A program made the position numbers and the translations under genes. From Streptomyces sp. S4.7 (GTDB taxonomy: Bacteria > Actinomycetota > Actinomycetes > Streptomycetales > Streptomycetaceae), in NCBI RefSeq assembly GCF_010384365.1, contig NZ_CP048397.1, forward strand, positions 3,658,001 to 3,722,000: DNA of 64,000 bases. Reading direction: 5' to 3'. Below are positions 13,801-21,185 of this stretch, in pieces (the stretch's first letter is position 1; every line of letters starts with the position of its first letter). Under the pieces are notes generated by a model. It was given only the letters and a program-made list of their open reading frames with translations, was not told the origin of the DNA and did not search any database.

Positions 13801-15369
13801 ATGACGGATACCAGTACGGAAGCGGTAGCAGCCCCTGCGGCTGCACCCCCTTCCACCAGTGAAAAGACCCCCCAATCCGCGCTTACTCCGGCGCCTTCCG
13901 CCGATCAGGGCGGGCACACTCCGGGTGGTTGGCCGGTGGTGCCTCTCGCGATGGCCGGCGCCAACTCCACCGCCGGGCTGGTCGCCACCGCCGCCCTCAC
14001 CGGCGGACCGGTGGCCGCCGCGGTCGCGGCGACCGGCGCCGTGGTGCTGGGCACGGTCGCCGCCACGCGTACCGCTCGCCAGTCCCGCACCGGCCGCAAG
14101 CGCAACCAGCCGCGGAGCGGGGCGGGTTCGGCTTCCGGTTCGTCGCCGCGCCGCACCGGTGCCGGCGGGCTCGCTGGTGTCCCGTCGCAGTCCCGCCGCT
14201 CCGGACGTTCGAGCGCGGCCGGTGGCCGCGGCGGTGGCACGGCGCCGGGGCTGATGTCCCGTTCCGGCGGGCTCGCCATCGGTTCCAAGTCCCGCACCGG
14301 CAAGGGGTCGTCTGCCGGTGGTCGTGGTGGGCGTTCTCCGCTCGGCTCCGGCTGCACGCCCGTAGGCCGGTTGGGGCAGGTCAAGGCGCTGCGACAAGCT
14401 CAGAAGCAGAAGGCGCCGACCCGTGCCGCGGCCCGTACGCAGGGCACTCAGGACCGGCGGAAGGTGGCGGATGCCCGCCGCGCGGCCAAGTCCGCCGCAC
14501 GCACCGCCCGTTCCGGAACCAAGGGTGGCATCGGCCGTGCGGTGTCCAAGGGCATGGGGCAGGTCGGGCGGATGCGTGACGCCGCCGTCGGCAAGGCCCG
14601 TGCCGCGCGTGACCGGCGTGCTCAGAACAAGGTCGACGGTAAGCGGTCGTCGGTGCGTCACGCTGCGGCCCGTCGTCGGGCGCGTTCGGCGTTGTGGCGG
14701 TCCGCGCTGCGGATGCAGGGCCGCCGCCTGCTCGCCGCGGTGCTGTCCGCGCCGCTGGGTGTGCTCGGCATGCTCACCACCCCGTTGGGTCGCAAGCTCG
14801 GCTGGCGCTGGCTGATGTATCCGGGCCGCCGCTTCTACCGGCGCCTGATGGGTGCCGCGCGGCTGGCCCGCGAGGAGCGCGATCGCGCGATCCGCGCAGC
14901 TCAGGACAACGAGGAAGCTGCGGCCGATGCCGCGGCTGAGGACGACGACGTGATCGGGGATCGCGTTCAGCGTCCCGCACAGCTCATCCCTGGCGTTCCC
15001 GCCCCGCAGTTGGAGGTCAACAACGTGTCTGGTTTCCGGTTCGAAGAGGCCGCGGCCGAGATGGAGAACGCCGCCCGTTCCTACGACCCCGACGGGAGCA
15101 TGGAGATCCTGGCCATGGTCGAGGGACTGCCCGAGGCGCTGCGGTCGGTGGCCAACACCTTCCAGATCCTCGCGGAGCGCTCCGACTCCGAGTTCCCGCT
15201 GGAGAAGGACGTCGCCTACGGCTTCGACGGCATCTTCCAGGCGCTCATGAACGCCGTGGACGCGGCCGAGGACCTGGGCCCGCTGTTCCGGCAGGCGCAC
15301 GAGGCGGACATCGCCCGCCACGAGGACCCCCGCAACGGCCCCGAGGCCGAGAAGGGCTGGAACGTCTGA
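13801..15369 (+). CDS. Arg-rich Spd/TraA-like membrane protein of the transfer operon
   Basis: Protein of 522 aa. The N-terminus is Pro/Ala-rich and is followed by hydrophobic Ala/Gly stretches (~50-95: PLAMAGANSTAGLVATAALTG, then AVAATGAVVLGTVAATR). A long, strongly basic low-complexity region (~100-290, many RTG, RSG and AAR units) leads to a second hydrophobic patch (RLLAAVLSAPLGVLGMLTTPL, ~305-325). The acidic C-terminal ~130 aa end near the translocase start: its TGA overlaps the ATG of traB. Proteins of this shape precede TraB in Streptomyces elements and probably work with it at the membrane. The basic region suggests DNA contact; this is inference. Confidence 0.65.
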   Translation: MTDTSTEAVAAPAAAPPSTSEKTPQSALTPAPSADQGGHTPGGWPVVPLAMAGANSTAGLVATAALTGGPVAAAVAATGAVVLGTVAATRTARQSRTGRKRNQPRSGAGSASGSSPRRTGAGGLAGVPSQSRRSGRSSAAGGRGGGTAPGLMSRSGGLAIGSKSRTGKGSSAGGRGGRSPLGSGCTPVGRLGQVKALRQAQKQKAPTRAAARTQGTQDRRKVADARRAAKSAARTARSGTKGGIGRAVSKGMGQVGRMRDAAVGKARAARDRRAQNKVDGKRSSVRHAAARRRARSALWRSALRMQGRRLLAAVLSAPLGVLGMLTTPLGRKLGWRWLMYPGRRFYRRLMGAARLAREERDRAIRAAQDNEEAAADAAAEDDDVIGDRVQRPAQLIPGVPAPQLEVNNVSGFRFEEAAAEMENAARSYDPDGSMEILAMVEGLPEALRSVANTFQILAERSDSEFPLEKDVAYGFDGIFQALMNAVDAAEDLGPLFRQAHEADIARHEDPRNGPEAEKGWNV

Positions 15370-17522
15370 TGACCACCAACACCACCACCAGCAAGAAGAC
15401 CCCGAAGCAGAAGAAGCAGGATGCGGGTACGGGGCCGGTGTGGGACTGGGCCGCCGGCCACGGACCGGTGACCGGCGCCCTGTCCGCCACGACCGGGGCG
15501 TTCGCCGTCGCCACCACCGGAGCCGCCACCGGCATGCCGCCCGGCTGGGCACTCACTGCGGGTGTCGCCGGGGCGCTCGGTCACACCATCGCCGGACTGA
15601 GGGTGCGGAACGCGGGGCGCACGATCGCCACCCGCGCCGCCTCCTGGCTGGTCGGCGCCGGGTGGACCACGTGGGCCATGACCACCGGCCCGCTCACCTG
15701 GGCCGCCCTCGGGTCGCTGGCCACGATCGGGATCGGCATGGGCGCTGCCGCCCGCACCGCCAGCCTGTACGAAGAGGCCCGCGAGGAAGAGGCCCTTGCC
15801 GCGGCTGCCCGCCAGGTGGCTGCGGAGCTGTCCGCGGACCGGCGGGCGATCGCTGCGGAGTGGGTCGACCGGATCCAGCGCGTGTGCGGAATCACCCTGC
15901 GCGTTCTCGCAGTGGAGATGTGGCCGACCGGGACCGGGTTCACGATCGACGCCGAACTCCCCGCCGGCGGAACGACGTACGACCGGATCGCGAAGGAGTC
16001 CGCCAAGCTCAGCGCGGACGCCAGGCTCCCGCACGGCTGCACCGCCACCGCCGGCCCCGGCATCCACCAGGGCCGCGTGCTGGTCGACGTCACCACCGCG
16101 GACGTCCTGTCCGCGGAACTCACCTACCCCACCGACTACGGGCCGCTGTCCATCTACACCGGTCTGCCGTGGGGGTACCGCACCAACGCCGAGGAGATCT
16201 GCGCCTACCTGCGCGAGCAGTGCGCGCTGGTGGTGGGGCCGACCGGGTCGGGCAAGACGAACATGGTCCACGTCATCCTCGCGTCGTTCGCCCGTGCGAC
16301 GGACGTGCTGACGTGGGTGATCGACCTGAACGCCGGGTCGGCCGGCCTGCCGTGGGTCCGTCCCGCACTCGACTCCACCGGTCAGACCACGAGCGGGATG
16401 CGGCCGGGTGTGGACTGGCTCGCCGGAACCTACGACGAAGCCCTGTTGATGCTGGATGCTGCGGTGAAGGTGGCCAAGCACCGCAAGATGGCCTACCAGG
16501 ACCTCCTCTCCCAGGCCAACACCGATCTCCTGCCGGTGAGCGCGAGCATTCCTCAGGTCATGGTGGTCATTGACGAGGGTGCGGAGATCCTGGCGAGCAA
16601 CGACCCGCAGATGCGGAAGCTCGCCGCGAAGATCCTCGAAGTGATCCGCATCGCCCGCGCCATGGGCATCCGCACCGTGTTGACGGCGCTCGGGGCCACC
16701 GGCTCCGTGCTCGGCAACCTCATGATCCGCCGCGAGGCCAAGGTGCGCGTCGCGCTCACCGGCGGCGAGACCGAAGGCATGGACCTGGCCAAGCTGTTCC
16801 CCGGATCTCGCGGGCTGCGCGTGGACCAGGCCCCGTACAAGGGCTCCGGGTTCATGGGCACCCCCGAGTCACCGGCCGCGTTGTTCAAGTGCTGGCGGAT
16901 CCTGCCCAACCAGATCCGTGACATCGTCGCCGCCACCAGCGACCGGCACCCCGTGCTCGACGCCCCCTCGGCACACGCCGCCGGACCGGCCTACGCACGC
17001 CGCTGGGACAGCGGGCGCACGGCGTGGATGCGCGACCACCTCAACCCCAACCCCGTCCCCGCGGCAACCGGACCGACGTCGGCGTCGACACCGGCCACCA
17101 ACGGTGCCGGTGGCGGGCTGAACCTGTCGGCGCTGCGCGACACGGGCGGGAGCACGCCGGACGAGGACGCAGCGGTACGGGCGTTCATGGAGGAAGTCGA
17201 CGCCCACTTCGGCAACACCCCCGAACCGCCCATCGGGGGCCGGCCGCCAGCCGCGACCGGGCTGAACCTGTCCGCCCTGCGCGAGGGGGACAGCGACGCA
17301 CGGCAGGCCGCGTTGGCGCTGCTGCTCGCCGCGGGCCCCGAGGGCACCGGTGCTTCCGCGATCGCCCGCGAACTCGCGGACGACTTCGGCACGACACGCC
17401 AGACCGTCGTCGGCTGGCTCAAGACGTGGACCGACGACGGGGAAGCGGTACGGATCGGGTCGGGCACCAAGACCCGCTACGTCCACCGCCGGCACGCCCC
17501 CGAGACCCCCGACAGCGAGTGA
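15369..17522 (+). CDS. traB: TraB/TraSA-type FtsK-like DNA translocase
   Basis: Protein of 717 aa. Hydrophobic helices lie at ~55-130. The motor domain has Walker A GPTGSGKTN at ~290 and Walker B VMVVIDEGAE at ~397, with the RecA-like order of FtsK/SpoIIIE. The C-terminal ~75 aa (ALALLLAAGPEGTGASAIARELADDFGTTRQTVVGWLK...) form a winged helix like the FtsK gamma / TraB DNA-reading domain. In Streptomyces this single protein moves double-stranded DNA between mycelia, recognising 8-bp repeats at clt. A phased CGACAA repeat array lies about 90 bases after its stop. It is translationally coupled to the gene before it. Confidence 0.9.
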   Translation: MTTNTTTSKKTPKQKKQDAGTGPVWDWAAGHGPVTGALSATTGAFAVATTGAATGMPPGWALTAGVAGALGHTIAGLRVRNAGRTIATRAASWLVGAGWTTWAMTTGPLTWAALGSLATIGIGMGAAARTASLYEEAREEEALAAAARQVAAELSADRRAIAAEWVDRIQRVCGITLRVLAVEMWPTGTGFTIDAELPAGGTTYDRIAKESAKLSADARLPHGCTATAGPGIHQGRVLVDVTTADVLSAELTYPTDYGPLSIYTGLPWGYRTNAEEICAYLREQCALVVGPTGSGKTNMVHVILASFARATDVLTWVIDLNAGSAGLPWVRPALDSTGQTTSGMRPGVDWLAGTYDEALLMLDAAVKVAKHRKMAYQDLLSQANTDLLPVSASIPQVMVVIDEGAEILASNDPQMRKLAAKILEVIRIARAMGIRTVLTALGATGSVLGNLMIRREAKVRVALTGGETEGMDLAKLFPGSRGLRVDQAPYKGSGFMGTPESPAALFKCWRILPNQIRDIVAATSDRHPVLDAPSAHAAGPAYARRWDSGRTAWMRDHLNPNPVPAATGPTSASTPATNGAGGGLNLSALRDTGGSTPDEDAAVRAFMEEVDAHFGNTPEPPIGGRPPAATGLNLSALREGDSDARQAALALLLAAGPEGTGASAIARELADDFGTTRQTVVGWLKTWTDDGEAVRIGSGTKTRYVHRRHAPETPDSE

Positions 17523-17614
17523 ACCGAGCCTCTACCTGTCGCCTGTCACCCCACCGCAGAAACACGAGTCGGGCGGGTGTCGTGAGCGCCGAATCGGGTC
17601 TCTGACCTGCGAGG

Positions 17615-17681
17615 CGACAAGCGACAAGACAAGACAAGCGACAACCCGCACGACAAGACGGACGACAAGCAACACGACAAG
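17615..17681 (+). repeat. CGACAA repeat array, candidate clt (TraB recognition site)
   Basis: CGACAA occurs at 17615, 17622, 17639, 17651, 17663 and 17675. The last four start exactly 12 bp apart, and GACAAG also occurs at 17628 and 17633. The array lies downstream of the translocase gene, where clt loci with short TraB-recognition repeats are found in Streptomyces plasmids. No coding frame covers it. A 15-bp perfect hairpin follows. Confidence 0.6.
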
Positions 17682-17695
17682 TGCACACCGCTTCA

Positions 17696-17729
17696 CGGGC
17701 CCCGCCGGAACACCTTCCGGCGGGGCCCG
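17696..17729. repeat. Perfect 15-bp hairpin next to the CGACAA array
   Basis: CGGGCCCCGCCGGAA, a CACC loop and the exact complement make a very stable stem. It lies between the repeat array and the next ribosome binding site. It could be the terminator for traB or a structural part of the transfer locus. Confidence 0.7.
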
Positions 17730-17752
17730 TGCGTACCCGGAAGGAGCACGTC

Positions 17753-18061
17753 ATGAACGACCGCGAACCGCCGGGCACCCTCGCCCCGCACATCCCCGCC
17801 GACCTCTACCACCGCGCGCAGACCACCGGCCGACCCATCGTCATCATCACCGGCGCCCCGCCCACCGGACGCCCGGCACGGACGTACCTGATCCCGATCG
17901 TCATCACCGGCGCGTGCGCGCTCGGGCTCATCGGCACCATCGCCGCGGTCCTCGCGCTGCTCGACTACGCCGCCCACACCGCCGCCGCCATCGCGGGCGC
18001 CGCCGGACCGATCGGCATCGGCGGACTCACGCTCAAGCTCACCCGCCCGAACGGCAAGTGA
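17753..18061 (+). CDS. Small membrane protein (SpdD-like position)
   Basis: Protein of 102 aa; ATG with AAGGAG upstream. A hydrophilic N-terminus (DREPPGTLAPHIPADLYHRAQTTG) leads into VIIITGAPPTG. Two hydrophobic helices follow, LIPIVITGACALGLIGTIAAVLALL and AAAIAGAAGPIGIGGL, ending TRPNGK. Small two-helix proteins downstream of TraB in pSAM2-like elements are Spd proteins needed for spread of the element. The name rests on position and topology only. A hairpin follows. Confidence 0.65.
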   Translation: MNDREPPGTLAPHIPADLYHRAQTTGRPIVIITGAPPTGRPARTYLIPIVITGACALGLIGTIAAVLALLDYAAHTAAAIAGAAGPIGIGGLTLKLTRPNGK

Positions 18062-18075
18062 CGCTGGAACGACCG

Positions 18076-18113
18076 AGGGCGGCCCCCGTCTCGCCAAAGT
18101 CCGGGGCCGCCCT
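18076..18113. terminator. Hairpin between spread and replication genes
   Basis: AGGGCGGCCCC pairs perfectly with GGGGCCGCCCT across a 16-base loop, between the stop at 18061 and the ATG at 18150. It probably separates the transfer transcript from the replication operon. Confidence 0.65.
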
Positions 18114-18149
18114 GGTTCTCCGCTCATCTCAGAACAGGAGACACCAAGC

Positions 18150-19073
18150 ATGACCCAACCTGTCCACAACAGGCGAGAGCGCCTGCTGACCGCCGCCCTG
18201 AACGTGGCAGAACGCGGCTGGCACGTGTTCCCCCTCCGTCCCGACGACAAGCGCCCCGCCCTGCACGGCGAGGAACGCTGCACCCGTACCGGCGACTGCG
18301 TGAACGGCCACCTCAAGTGGGAGCAGCGCGCCACCACCAGCCCCGGACGTATCCGGTACTGCTGGGAGTTCTACCCCGCGAACATCGGGATCGCCACGGG
18401 CCCGTCCGGGCTGGTCGTGGTGGACCTCGACATGCCCAAAACCAAGAACAAGGCCACAGGCAGTGGGGACACGCCTTGCGGCGTGACGACCTTCAAGGCG
18501 CTCTGCGAGCGCGCCGGGCAGGAAGTGCCCGCCACCTACCGCACCCGGACCGCGAGCGGCGGACAGCACCTGTACTTCACCGCACCCACCGGAATCCGGC
18601 TCACCAACACCGCCGGGAAGCTCGGTGCGTTGATCGACACACGGGCGTGGGGCGGGTACGTCGTCGCGGCGGGCAGCACCACCCCGGCCGACCGGTACGA
18701 GGTCACCGACGACACTCCTGTCGCCCCGCTGCCCGGATGGCTGCTGAGCCTGCTCCAACCCTCGGCACCCGTCCGGGTGGAGCGGTTCGCGCCGCTGGTC
18801 GTCAACGGCGACCGCGCGGCGCTGGCGGCCATGGACCGCGAGTGCGACAACGTCCGCAACGCCCCGGAGGGGGAGGGCAACAACACGCTCAACCGATGCG
18901 CCTTCAAGGTCGGGCGCTTCGTCGCGTGGGGCGACCTCGCCCGGCACGTGGTTGAGGAGGCCTTCCAATCGGCGGGGCAGGAGCGGGGACTCACCGCTGC
19001 CGAGTGCCACGCCACGATCCGCAGCGCCCTCGACAACTCCATCCGCAAAGCCCGGCCCAGGGACGCGGCATGA
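18150..19073 (+). CDS. Bifunctional DNA primase/polymerase of the element
   Basis: Protein of 307 aa. It begins RLLTAALNVAERGWHVFPLRPDDKRPAL, the classic start of prim-pol domains. The acidic motif is GLVVVDLDMP, the second motif is RTASGGQHLYFTAP, and GALIDTRAWGGYVVAAGS follows. The C-terminal ~80 aa form the small helical domain. In actinomycete elements with this architecture it primes and copies element DNA together with the adjacent helicase. Its stop overlaps the next ATG. This copy shows all the motifs that the chromosomal paralogs at 1-689 and 35048 show only partly. Confidence 0.88.
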   Translation: MTQPVHNRRERLLTAALNVAERGWHVFPLRPDDKRPALHGEERCTRTGDCVNGHLKWEQRATTSPGRIRYCWEFYPANIGIATGPSGLVVVDLDMPKTKNKATGSGDTPCGVTTFKALCERAGQEVPATYRTRTASGGQHLYFTAPTGIRLTNTAGKLGALIDTRAWGGYVVAAGSTTPADRYEVTDDTPVAPLPGWLLSLLQPSAPVRVERFAPLVVNGDRAALAAMDRECDNVRNAPEGEGNNTLNRCAFKVGRFVAWGDLARHVVEEAFQSAGQERGLTAAECHATIRSALDNSIRKARPRDAA

Positions 19074-19426
19074 ACCACCGCCCACATCCCCCATTGGAAG
19101 GCCACACCCCCACCACCAACCCCCCGCCGGCCGCCGAACTGCGATCCGTACCCCCAGCCGTGGGCGCCCCGACGGGCGTCGCCGAAGGCGTCCCCACTGC
19201 TGTTCTCCCTGACCAGCAGCTCGGAGACGGGCGGCACGTCACCGGGTGGCTCACGATCCGGGTACCGCGCAAGGGAACGCCTACCGCCACCTCGTGGTGC
19301 GCCTGCGGCCGAGACCTGTTCGCCTCCGGACACGCCAAGGTCCTGGCCCTGACCGAGGACCACACCGCGCACCGCGACGCCTGCCCGCTCCGCACCACCA
19401 GCACTGAAGGGAGGGCCGCCGCATGA
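19070..19426 (+). CDS. Small Cys-containing replication-operon protein
   Basis: Protein of 118 aa, coupled by ATGA overlaps to the primase before it and the helicase after it. The first half is Pro/Thr-rich. The second half reads GWLTIRVPRKGTPTATSWCACGRDLFASGHAKVLALTEDHTAHRDACPL, with CAC, His and a distant Cys that could form a small zinc site (CxC...H...C). Homologous genes occur between primase and helicase in related elements, from memory. Probably an accessory replication protein. Confidence 0.7.
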   Translation: MNHRPHPPLEGHTPTTNPPPAAELRSVPPAVGAPTGVAEGVPTAVLPDQQLGDGRHVTGWLTIRVPRKGTPTATSWCACGRDLFASGHAKVLALTEDHTAHRDACPLRTTSTEGRAAA

Positions 19427-20814
19427 CCGACCTGGAGGAACTACCCGCACCGTCGAACCCGATGGCCGTTGCGCGTCGTCTGCTCCCGGACTGGCAGAAC
19501 GAGGACGGGCAGATGCTGTACCGGCGCTGGCGCGGTTCGTGGATGAGCTGGACCGGAACCTGCTGGCGCGAGATGGACGACGCGCAGGTACGCAAGGCCA
19601 TGTACGAGCGGCTTGAGCACGCCATCTACACCACGCCCGGCAAGGACGGCGAACCCGAGGAACGTGCCTGGGCCCCCACGAAACCGAAGATCAGCAACCT
19701 GCTCGACGCCCTGGGATCGATCACGCTCCTGCCCACCGACACGGACGCCCCGGCATGGGTGGACCAAGACAGGGCCGGCGAGGACGACGGGCCGATCGTG
19801 GCCTGTACGAACGGGCTGCTGCGCATCCGGGACCGCGCGCTCCGCCCGCACACGCCGGACTTCTTCAACCTCGTCTCCGTCCCCTTCGCCTACGACCCGA
19901 ACGCCACCGCCCCAACCTGGGAACGCTTCCTCGCCGGAATCTGGCCCGACGACCCCGAGGCCATCCAGTCACTCCAGGAGTGGTTCGGCTACGTCCTGTC
20001 CGGGCGCACCGATCAGCAGAAGATTCTCCTGGTCAAAGGCCCCTCCCGATCGGGCAAGGGCACTATCGCCCGCGTGCTGAAAGAGCTGGTCGGCAAGGAG
20101 AACCTTGCCGGTCCTACGCTGGCCGGCCTGGGGAGCAACTTCGGGCTGTCGACCCTCGTCGGCAAGCCCTTGGCGGTCATCTCCGACGCCCGGCTGTCCG
20201 GCAAGGACGGCGGCCAGGTCGTGGAACGGCTGCTCACCATCTCCGGTGAAGACACCATCGACATCGACCGCAAATACCGGCAACCCTGGACCGGAAAGCT
20301 GCCGACGCGGCTCATGGTTCTGACCAACGAGCTGCCGCACTTCGGGGACTCCTCCGGGGTCATCGCCCGCCGGTTCATCGTGCTCAACATGACGGTCTCC
20401 TGGCTGGGCAAGGAAGATCCCACGCTCACCGACCGGCTCACCGCGGAGATGCCCGGCATCATCAACTGGGCCCTTGAAGGACTCGCCCGCCTGGGACGCA
20501 CCGGCCGCATCACCGAACCGGCCGCGAGCCGGGAAACGGTCATCTCCATGCAGGACATCGCCAGCCCCACCAGCGCGTTCGTCCGCGAACGCTGCACCAC
20601 CGGACCCACGTGCAGCGTCCCCGTGGACGCGCTGTGGAACATCTGGCGCCAGTGGGCCGAAGACAACGGCGTCAAAGCCGTAGGCACCAAGCAACTCTTC
20701 GGCCGCAACCTGCTCTCCGTCGTCCCCCAACTCAACCGGGCCCGACCCCGAGACGAGTACGGGCGACAGGTCCCCACCTACACCGGCATCACCCTCAACC
20801 CGTCCGACCCGTAA
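19423..20814 (+). CDS. Phage/plasmid D5-like primase-helicase (replication protein)
   Basis: Protein of 463 aa. The N-terminal ~160 aa form a D5_N-type domain (YRRWRGSWMSWTGTCWREMDDAQ, ACTNGLLRIRDRALRPHTPDFF). The helicase domain has Walker A KGPSRSGKGT at ~205, then AVISDARLS and a sensor-like RLMVLTNELPHFGDSSGVIARRFIVL. This is the superfamily 3 arrangement of P4/D5 helicases. A C-terminal winged-helix region follows (CSVPVDALWNIWRQWAEDNGV). With the upstream prim-pol it makes a self-contained replication unit. A perfect 22-bp inverted repeat follows directly and is a candidate origin. Confidence 0.85.
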   Translation: MTDLEELPAPSNPMAVARRLLPDWQNEDGQMLYRRWRGSWMSWTGTCWREMDDAQVRKAMYERLEHAIYTTPGKDGEPEERAWAPTKPKISNLLDALGSITLLPTDTDAPAWVDQDRAGEDDGPIVACTNGLLRIRDRALRPHTPDFFNLVSVPFAYDPNATAPTWERFLAGIWPDDPEAIQSLQEWFGYVLSGRTDQQKILLVKGPSRSGKGTIARVLKELVGKENLAGPTLAGLGSNFGLSTLVGKPLAVISDARLSGKDGGQVVERLLTISGEDTIDIDRKYRQPWTGKLPTRLMVLTNELPHFGDSSGVIARRFIVLNMTVSWLGKEDPTLTDRLTAEMPGIINWALEGLARLGRTGRITEPAASRETVISMQDIASPTSAFVRERCTTGPTCSVPVDALWNIWRQWAEDNGVKAVGTKQLFGRNLLSVVPQLNRARPRDEYGRQVPTYTGITLNPSDP

Positions 20815-20820
20815 TAGCGA

Positions 20821-20884
20821 GTGTCGCGACTCAAGCGACTCAGGGGCCGCCGGTAGGGGGCTTGAGTCGCTTGAGTCGCGACAC
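20821..20884. repeat. Perfect 22-bp inverted repeat with doubled GCGACTCA units
   Basis: Arms 20821-20842 and 20863-20884 are exact complements around a 20-base G-rich loop. Each arm contains GCGACTCA twice, separated by one A, so four copies of the octamer are present. The repeat begins six bases after the helicase stop and precedes xis. It may be a terminator, but the iterated octamer also fits an origin or initiator-binding site. Confidence 0.7.
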
Positions 20885-20937
20885 ACAGCAATGCGGACTC
20901 AACACACATCAGCACCGCCGCCGCCGTGAGGAGTGCC

Positions 20938-21126
20938 ATGTCCCGCCCCAAGATGCTCAAGCTCCGCGAAGTGCTGGAAGAGATCGACATGAGCCGAGCC
21001 GCGTTCTACCGCATGCGCGCCCGCAACCAGGGCCCGCGACTCATCAAGCTTCCCAACGGGCACCTCCGCGTGCGCCGTTCAGACCTGGACGCATGGCTGT
21101 CCAAGGGCGAAGAACTCGCTGCCTGA
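20938..21126 (+). CDS. xis: Excisionase (Xis), helix-turn-helix
   Basis: Protein of 62 aa; ATG with GTGAGGAG upstream. It is a single MerR/HTH_17-type winged helix: MLKLREVLEEIDMSRAAFYRMR, then PRLIKLPNGHLRVRRSDLDAWL. It lies directly before the integrase, the usual xis-int order. In pSAM2-like elements Xis is needed with Int for excision. A 13-bp hairpin separates it from int. Confidence 0.88.
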   Translation: MSRPKMLKLREVLEEIDMSRAAFYRMRARNQGPRLIKLPNGHLRVRRSDLDAWLSKGEELAA

Positions 21127-21140
21127 TTCAGCCGCACACC

Positions 21141-21170
21141 GACAGGGCCCGCCAGCCGGCGGGCCCTGTC
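21141..21170. terminator. Hairpin between xis and int
   Basis: GACAGGGCCCGCC pairs perfectly with its complement across AGCC. It starts 15 bases after the xis stop and ends just before the int ribosome binding site (GGAG at 21177). It could cut integrase expression relative to xis, or hide the int leader. Confidence 0.65.
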
Positions 21171-21185
21171 CCTCATTGGAGAGCC

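Noticed and set aside
13723..15552. 609-codon open frame on the minus strand
   Set aside because: Antisense to the Arg-rich Spd-like gene. That gene has proper ribosome binding and stop/start overlap with traB, and the antisense frame has neither.
17612..17690. CRISPR array
   Set aside because: The CGACAA repeats are 6-7 bases with gaps too short for spacers. No CRISPR array was seen anywhere in the window.
20610..21185. Longer integrase starting inside the helicase gene
   Set aside because: The frame is open but overlaps the helicase 3' end, the inverted repeat and xis. The ATG at 21186 has its own GGAG and begins a normal integrase N-terminus.
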